Part shown: positions 6,684 to 10,005 of the stretch, in pieces
Layout: the number at the start of each line of letters is the position of its first letter
How positions within the stretch are numbered: the stretch's first letter is position 1
Assembly: GCA_003695105.1 (NCBI GenBank)
Contig: RFIZ01000100.1
Location: 1 to 10,005, forward strand
Length of the DNA stretch: 10,005 nucleotides
Reading direction: 5' to 3'
Source: Fidelibacterota bacterium
Lineage (GTDB): Bacteria > Fidelibacterota > Marinisomatia > Marinisomatales > J089
Notes under the pieces: model-generated
Told to the model about the DNA's origin: nothing
What the model saw: the letters and a program-made list of their open reading frames with translations, nothing else
The model's database searches: none
Program-made: the position numbers and the translations under genes

Positions 6684-6922
6684 GGTTTCCGGAAGATGGT
6701 TTTGGCCAGTTCGTAAAATCCCACCACCAGGCCCAGGAGGATCCCGATGAGCAGCAAAACCGGAGCCGTTTCGTAATGACGATCCAGCACATACCCGATC
6801 CCTCCCAGCAACAGGACCGCCGCCAACAAGGTATAGGAGGCGCTGGCTGCAGGCCCGGCCTCCCGCACAATTTTCTGGAGAAAGCGAAATGAATCGCCCA
6901 GTGTATTGGGGTCTGGTTTCAT
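6680..6922 (-). CDS. atpZ: AtpZ-like small membrane protein (F0F1-ATPase subunit family)
   Basis: From the ATG at 6922 the product has 80 residues: a polar N-terminus (MKPDPNTLGDSFRFLQKIVREAG), then two membrane helices, about 26-46 with LLLGGIGYVLDRHY and about 51-74 with LLLIGILLGLVVGFYELAKT. This GxxxGxxLD...GxxxGxxxGxxxx hairpin is typical of the AtpZ / AtpI-related family found before atp operons, associated with assembly, Mg2+ handling or regulation of the synthase. A TTG 21 codons upstream (6985) would make 101 residues but overlap the bactofilin gene by 59 bases; the ATG leaves a neat 4-base gap after the bactofilin stop and is preferred. Its stop overlaps the next gene by 4 bases. 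Confidence 0.8.
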   Translation of the reverse strand: MKPDPNTLGDSFRFLQKIVREAGPAASASYTLLAAVLLLGGIGYVLDRHYETAPVLLLIGILLGLVVGFYELAKTIFRKP

Positions 6923-6926
6923 GACC

Positions 6927-7280
6927 TCAGGATGATGAGGATTCCGCCAACCGGCACTGGCCGGAAAAGCGGGCGCCTTCTTCAATAAACAGGCGGCGGT
7001 AGGCCAGATCGCCGTTCAAAACGCTCTGGGGTCCCAGCACAGCCCGATCCTGGACCGTCACATTGCCGTCCACCTGACCGTGAAGTTGCAGGTCACTGCT
7101 GGCTATGTCGCCCACCACATGACCGGTTTTTCCCACCCGGACCGGACCCCGGGTGGTGACATTGCCTTCCACCTTGCCGTAGATGATCAAGCCCCCCTCC
7201 AGCGTCAGATCACCTTGAATCACCGCATCGGCGCCAATGACGGTATGTACATTCTGAAAATCGAGTTTATTGGTCTTCAT
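6927..7280 (-). CDS. Bactofilin (cytoskeletal, DUF583-type)
   Basis: The 117-residue product starts MKTNKLDFQNVHTVIGADAV and consists mainly of a short-repeat beta-helix (about residues 12-108) with the recurrent pattern of hydrophobic residues and glycines: VIQGDLTLEG, LIIYGKVEGNV, HVVGDIASSDL, LHGQVDGNVTV, SVLNGDLAYRR. It ends in a short serine tail (ESSSS). Bactofilins polymerise without nucleotide into filaments at the inner membrane and often recruit M23 peptidases for shape control, as CcmA does in Helicobacter. Here the gene overlaps the M23 gene by 14 bases, a strong functional hint. The frame stays open upstream to 7490 but that would run inside the peptidase gene; ATG 7280 gives the normal bactofilin start. 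Confidence 0.93.
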   Translation of the reverse strand: MKTNKLDFQNVHTVIGADAVIQGDLTLEGGLIIYGKVEGNVTTRGPVRVGKTGHVVGDIASSDLQLHGQVDGNVTVQDRAVLGPQSVLNGDLAYRRLFIEEGARFSGQCRLAESSSS

Positions 7281-8070
7281 CGGAACTGATATCCTGTAAT
7301 GCGTATTCAGGGAAAAAGATGAACGGATCCAGCGATTGTCCGTCCTTCCAGATTTCGAAATGGAGATGGGTACCGGAGGAAATGCCCGAATTTCCGGCCA
7401 GGCCGATGACTTCGCCGCGATGAACATAATCCCGGTCTGAAACCAGATTTCGCTGAAAATGGCCATAGCGGGTGAAATAACCGTTTCCATGGTATAGAAT
7501 CACCATATTCCCCAAATCGTACGTCCAGCCGGAAAAAATCACATAGCCGCTGGCGGCGGCTACGACCGGATCCCCTTCCTTGACCGCCACGTCGATCCCG
7601 TAATGATTCTTTACCGGATCGGAAAGGTTGGTGTGCATTTTCTGGGTCACATAGCCCAGGACCGGAATCGTGGAAGGCAGATTCTCCACATAGGACACCC
7701 GGAACGGTTTGTCCGGCACCACACCGGGCACCGGTACGGCATGGGCCGAATCGGTTTCGGTCCCGGCAGGAAATTGCAGCTCTGGTCCCAGGGTTTTCCG
7801 AATTTGCTGATCCATGAGTTGAATGCGTTCCAGGTCCTGCAACAGATTGAGCACCGACACCCGTTCCGAAGCCAGTTTCTGGTACCGTTTTTTCAGAGAT
7901 CCGTATTCCACCATTCGGGGGGCAAAATAAATCAGCGTTCCCAGCACACCCCCCACCAGGAGGATCACCGCCGCAATTCCCAGTCGGAGACCCAGGCGGG
8001 AAACATGGTACTCCCGTTGGTCGTCACCGGTATCGGGAATCACCAGGAAGGTGTAGCGGGTCGGACGCAT
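7267..8070 (-). CDS. Membrane-anchored M23 (LytM) family metallopeptidase
   Basis: The 267-residue product has a short basic cytoplasmic tail (1-28), one membrane helix (about 29-50, GIAAVILLVGGVLGTLIYFA), a predicted coiled coil (about 56-93) and a C-terminal M23 domain (about 135-255). Zinc and catalytic residues are intact: H156 and D160 in HYGID, H204 in RYGHF, and H235 and H237 in THLHFE. It should therefore be an active endopeptidase cutting peptidoglycan cross-links in the periplasm, unlike degenerate EnvC-type activators. The next gene is a bactofilin, fitting a shape-controlling pair. The gene begins 7 bases after the parB stop with a weak GAGAG before the ATG. The exact bond cleaved cannot be told from sequence. 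Confidence 0.93.
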   Translation of the reverse strand: MRPTRYTFLVIPDTGDDQREYHVSRLGLRLGIAAVILLVGGVLGTLIYFAPRMVEYGSLKKRYQKLASERVSVLNLLQDLERIQLMDQQIRKTLGPELQFPAGTETDSAHAVPVPGVVPDKPFRVSYVENLPSTIPVLGYVTQKMHTNLSDPVKNHYGIDVAVKEGDPVVAAASGYVIFSGWTYDLGNMVILYHGNGYFTRYGHFQRNLVSDRDYVHRGEVIGLAGNSGISSGTHLHFEIWKDGQSLDPFIFFPEYALQDISSDEDQ

Positions 8071-8077
8071 GGTACTC

Positions 8078-8944
8078 TCAGTTCCCCAACGATCGAAGCA
8101 GGTCCAGTAATCGATCCAATTCTTCGTCCGAAAAATAGGAGATTTCGATGACTCCGCCTTTGCGACCGGATTTGAGCCTGACTTTCGTTCCCAACCGGGA
8201 AATGAGGTCGTTCTCGATGGCCTGAACCTCCGGAGAGACCGCCGGTCGGGACGATTTCCCCGCTTTCCGGGGTGCCGACCAATCCCGGGCCAGAGCCTCC
8301 GCCTGGCGGACGCTGAGGGCTTTCTGACAGATGGTTCGCCACAATTTTTCCATGGCCCGGGGCGTCTTCATTTGCAGAATGGCCCTTCCGTGCCCGGCGG
8401 AAATTTCCCCTTTCTGGAGGCTCGTCCGGATGCGCGGTGGCAGGTTCAACAGCCGCAACGCATTGGTGATCGTGGTCCGGTTTTTCCCCACGGCACGGGC
8501 GATGGCTTCCTGCGACAAATCGAATTTGCTGTGAAGAACGGCATAGGCTTCCGCCTCTTCCAGGGGGTTCAGATCCTGGCGCTGGATATTTTCAATGAGG
8601 GCCATTTCCATCATTTCGGCCTCGGAAGACACCTCCACCACGTAAGCGGGCACTTCGGTCAGACCGGCCAGGCGGGCGGCACGACAACGCCGTTCTCCGG
8701 CCACCAGCCGGAATCCTCCACTGTCCTGTTCCTGTACCGTGACCGGCGTCAGAACTCCCTTCTCCCGAATGGAATTGGCCAGTTCTTCCAAACCGGCCTC
8801 ATCAAATTCCTGACGGGGTTGAAAGGGATTGGCGTGAATCTGATCCAGGGGAATTGACAAGACGCCGGGTTTGTGTCCGGTGACGATGTCTTCCTGGGGT
8901 CGGATCAAGGCTTCCAGCCCCCGGCCTAATCGATTAGCTGTCAC
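8078..8944 (-). CDS. parB: Chromosome partitioning protein ParB (Spo0J)
   Basis: The 288-residue product binds parS sites and spreads as a CTP-dependent clamp. Visible parts: N-terminal NRLGRGLEALI (residues 4-14), the ParA-interacting tail; the ParB/Srx domain (about 28-125) with GERRCRA at 83-89 and ENIQRQDLNPLEEAEAY at 118-134; the helix-turn-helix around LSQEAIARAVGKNRTTITNALRLLNL (143-168); a basic linker (about 222-236); and a C-terminal dimerisation domain (about 237-288). The GERR motif, which binds the CTP triphosphate, is intact, though the next residue is Cys where Trp or Phe is usual. The start is GTG at 8944, overlapping parA by 11 bases; GGAGGAG lies 10 bases upstream. No perfect parS (TGTTTCACGTGAAACA) is visible in the window. 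Confidence 0.97.
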   Translation of the reverse strand: MTANRLGRGLEALIRPQEDIVTGHKPGVLSIPLDQIHANPFQPRQEFDEAGLEELANSIREKGVLTPVTVQEQDSGGFRLVAGERRCRAARLAGLTEVPAYVVEVSSEAEMMEMALIENIQRQDLNPLEEAEAYAVLHSKFDLSQEAIARAVGKNRTTITNALRLLNLPPRIRTSLQKGEISAGHGRAILQMKTPRAMEKLWRTICQKALSVRQAEALARDWSAPRKAGKSSRPAVSPEVQAIENDLISRLGTKVRLKSGRKGGVIEISYFSDEELDRLLDLLRSLGN

Positions 8945-9698
8945 GGGTTAATATCTCCTCCACTAATTCCAGATAGTTGCGGGCGCCGGTGGAATTGGCG
9001 TCATAGAGCAGGGCCGGTTTTCCGAAACTGGGCGCTTCCCCCAGCCGAACATTTCGCTGAATAACCGTTTGAAATAATTTGTCCTGGAAGTAACTCCGCA
9101 CTTCCGCCGCCACTTCCTTGGACAAATTCAACCGGCTGTCATACATCGTCAACAGGACCCCGGCAATGGACAATTTGGGGTTAATATGTCTTTGGACCAA
9201 GCGAATCGTATTGAGTAATTGTCCCAGTCCTTCCAGCGCATAATATTCGCATTGAATGGGGATGATAATCGCATCGGAGGCGGCCAGCGCATTGATGGTG
9301 AGCAACCCCAGGGAGGGGGGACAATCGATAAAAATATAGTCATAATCCCGGGTCACCGTAACCAACTGATTCTGCAACTGATACTCCCGGGCCATGACAC
9401 TGACCAGTTCGATTTCGGCTCCCACCAGATCGTGGGTGGAGGGCAGGATATCCAGGTTCTCAAATTCGGTATGGTGGATGGCCTCTTCCAGTTTGGTCTG
9501 TCGGGTGAGGACATCGTAGACCGACGTTCCGTTCGCTTTGAACAATGAAGAGACTCCGGTGGTGGCATTCGCTTGCGGGTCCATGTCGATCAGGAGAGTT
9601 TTCACCTCCGACACCGCCATACTGACGGCGATATTGACGGCGGAGGTGGTTTTCCCGACACCGCCCTTCTGATTACTGATAGAGATGACTTTGGCCAT
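8934..9698 (-). CDS. parA: Chromosome partitioning ATPase ParA (Soj)
   Basis: From the ATG at 9698 the product has 254 residues, the normal Soj length. It shows the deviant Walker A KGGVGKTT at residues 11-18 (signature lysine K11), Walker A' LLIDMDPQAN with D40 at 35-44, Walker B YIFIDCPP at 121-128, and the C-terminal RNVRLGEAPSFGKP (215-228) with basic residues used for DNA binding. The short N-terminus with no helix-turn-helix marks it as a chromosomal type Ib-like ParA rather than a plasmid P1-type. ATP-bound dimers coat the nucleoid and are released by ParB. A TTG at 9758 would add 20 unconserved residues overlapping the promoter; it is rejected. No Shine-Dalgarno precedes the ATG. Confidence 0.97.
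   Translation of the reverse strand: MAKVISISNQKGGVGKTTSAVNIAVSMAVSEVKTLLIDMDPQANATTGVSSLFKANGTSVYDVLTRQTKLEEAIHHTEFENLDILPSTHDLVGAEIELVSVMAREYQLQNQLVTVTRDYDYIFIDCPPSLGLLTINALAASDAIIIPIQCEYYALEGLGQLLNTIRLVQRHINPKLSIAGVLLTMYDSRLNLSKEVAAEVRSYFQDKLFQTVIQRNVRLGEAPSFGKPALLYDANSTGARNYLELVEEILTRDS
8955..8961 (-). promoter_or_regulatory. Shine-Dalgarno of parB within the end of parA
   Basis: GGAGGAG, lying in the last codons of parA, is 10 bases before the parB GTG at 8944. The spacer is slightly long, but the motif supports the GTG start, which gives the family-typical N-terminus. Confidence 0.6.
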
Positions 9699-9727
9699 TG
9701 AGGTGGAATTGTTGCGATTTGCGGAGC

Positions 9728-9759
9728 CGAATTTAGGGGCGATCTTCAGGGCAAACAAA
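9728..9759 (-). promoter_or_regulatory. Candidate promoter for parA and the operon
   Basis: On the minus strand TTTG (9759-9756), a 20-base spacer and TAAATTCG (9735-9728) match the Bacteroidota-type element TTTG / TAnnTTTG with one mismatch. The same bases read as TTGTTT, 17 bases, TAAATT for an ordinary sigma-70 type. Transcription would start near 9722, giving a leader of roughly 24 bases before the parA ATG. Confidence is raised because the identical pair at identical spacing occurs divergently in front of tdh. Confidence 0.5.
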
Positions 9760-9772
9760 CAACCAGGTACTT

Positions 9773-9805
9773 CCCCCGGGGATCCTCCGGCCGGATCGAA
9801 TCCGG
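9773..9805. repeat. GC-rich cluster of palindromes between the divergent promoters
   Basis: Three perfect palindromic units sit side by side: CCCCGGGG (9774-9781), TCCGGCCGGA (9786-9795) and CCGGAT-CGA-ATCCGG (9791-9805). They fill the space between the two promoter candidates, where an operator controlling one or both genes would lie. CCGG-type words are common throughout this genome, so part of this may be composition. Confidence 0.4.
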
Positions 9806-9809
9806 TGTC

Positions 9810-9841
9810 TTTGTTTTCCCCGACGGAGCGAAGTAAATTTT
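9810..9841 (+). promoter_or_regulatory. Candidate promoter for tdh
   Basis: TTTG (9810-9813), a 20-base spacer and TAAATTTT (9834-9841) match TTTG / TAnnTTTG with one mismatch; alternatively TTGTTT (9811-9816), 17 bases, TAAATT (9834-9839). Transcription would start near 9846, about 40 bases before the tdh ATG. It mirrors the parA candidate exactly in hexamers and spacing. Confidence 0.5.
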
Positions 9842-9886
9842 TCCGTCATGTCATCATGATTTAACGCCATTATCCAGGATCGACGC

Positions 9887-10005
9887 ATGAAGTCCCTTGT
9901 GAAAAAATTTCCCGAAAAAGGCGTCTGGATGGAAGATTCCCCCCTCCCCCGGGTCGGCACCAACGACGTCCTGATCCAGATTCACAAAACCGCCATCTGT
10001 GGCAC
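9887..10005 (+). CDS. tdh: L-threonine 3-dehydrogenase, 5' part (runs off right edge)
   Basis: Only 39 complete codons are present. The translation starts MKSLVKKFPEKGVWMEDSPL and continues PRVGTNDVLIQIHKTAICG, closely matching the N-terminus of zinc-dependent Tdh of the medium-chain dehydrogenase family. C38 aligns with the catalytic zinc-ligand cysteine (Cys38 in E. coli Tdh). The enzyme oxidises L-threonine with NAD+ to 2-amino-3-ketobutyrate, which Kbl cleaves to glycine and acetyl-CoA; kbl is often adjacent and may follow outside the window. The ATG is preceded by AGGA (9876-9879) with a 7-base spacer. The gene is divergent from parA. Another medium-chain dehydrogenase is possible, but the fit over these residues favours Tdh. 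Confidence 0.88.
   Translation, partial: MKSLVKKFPEKGVWMEDSPLPRVGTNDVLIQIHKTAICG

Noticed and set aside
6923..6985. TTG start for the AtpZ-like gene, adding 21 residues
   Set aside because: It would overlap the bactofilin gene by 59 bases, while ATG 6922 begins 4 bases after the bactofilin stop and gives a typical length.
7281..7490. N-terminal extension of bactofilin by 70 codons
   Set aside because: It lies fully inside the M23 coding sequence in another frame and has no beta-helix pattern; ATG 7280 fits the family.
7603..8151. Open frame of 182 codons on the plus strand opposite the M23 gene and the end of parB
   Set aside because: It crosses two well-supported genes in antisense and has no family resemblance.
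8372..8857. Open frame of 161 codons on the plus strand opposite parB
   Set aside because: It is antisense to the conserved ParB domains; its G/F/H-rich sequence has no domain.
9699..9758. TTG start for parA, adding 20 residues
   Set aside because: The added residues are not part of the Soj family and would cover the promoter; MAKVISISNQKGG is the canonical start.
9791..9816. Hairpin plus T-rich tail resembling a plus-strand intrinsic terminator
   Set aside because: The stem CCGGAT/ATCCGG is only 6 bp with a 3-base loop, the tail is interrupted (TGTCTTTGTTTT), and no plus-strand gene lies upstream to be terminated. It is better read as part of the palindrome cluster next to the tdh promoter.
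9733..9963. Open frame of 76 codons on the minus strand across the parA-tdh intergenic region
   Set aside because: It overlaps the tdh start and both promoter candidates and resembles no known protein.

Overview
This is an ordinary housekeeping block of a bacterial chromosome. Fourteen genes are packed on the minus strand and one divergent gene starts at the right edge. Read in the direction of transcription (right to left) the order is parA, parB, a membrane-anchored M23 (LytM-type) peptidase, a bactofilin, an AtpZ-like protein, an AtpI-like protein, then atpB, atpE, atpF, atpH, atpA, atpG, atpD and the start of atpC, which runs off the left edge. The right edge holds the first 39 codons of an L-threonine 3-dehydrogenase (tdh) on the plus strand. 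I see no mobile element, CRISPR array, tRNA, rRNA or defence gene, and no obviously new multi-gene system. The longest stretch without a gene is the 188-base divergent intergenic region (9699-9886); the next is the 112-base atpB-atpE gap (5267-5378).

Organism: a bacterium of moderate to fairly high GC with H+-type F1Fo ATP synthase in the classical uninterrupted I-B-E-F-H-A-G-D-C order. The bactofilin/M23 pair fits a Gram-negative-type envelope. Subunit a has a long loop between TM2 and TM3. The two divergent promoter candidates both fit the Bacteroidota-style element (TTTG, 20-base spacer, TAnnTTTG with one mismatch). Together these suggest a member of, or relative of, the FCB group (for example Marinimicrobia, Calditrichota or Gemmatimonadota-like lineages), but this is inference; no rRNA is present to settle it. 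Strong Shine-Dalgarno sequences before atpE and atpF argue against a typical Bacteroidota species, where such motifs are rare.

How the genes fit together: ParA and ParB run chromosome segregation; bactofilin and the M23 peptidase form a cell-shape / wall-remodelling pair; AtpZ and AtpI are small membrane accessory proteins of the ATP synthase; the rest are structural subunits of Fo (a, c, b) and F1 (delta, alpha, gamma, beta, epsilon). Junctions are very tight (overlaps of 1, 4, 11, 11 and 14 bases and gaps of 3 to 34 bases, except for the 112-base gap before atpE), so the whole run could be one transcript starting near 9720. The atpB-atpE gap can fold into a nested stem structure, and the best ribosome binding sites lie before the genes for c and b, the subunits needed in multiple copies.

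The points most worth a second look are the mirrored pair of identical promoter-like elements, the structured atpB-atpE leader, a second buried glutamate in subunit c, the His/Glu pair of subunit a in the mitochondrial-type (swapped) arrangement, and a histidine-rich loop predicted on the outer face of subunit a.
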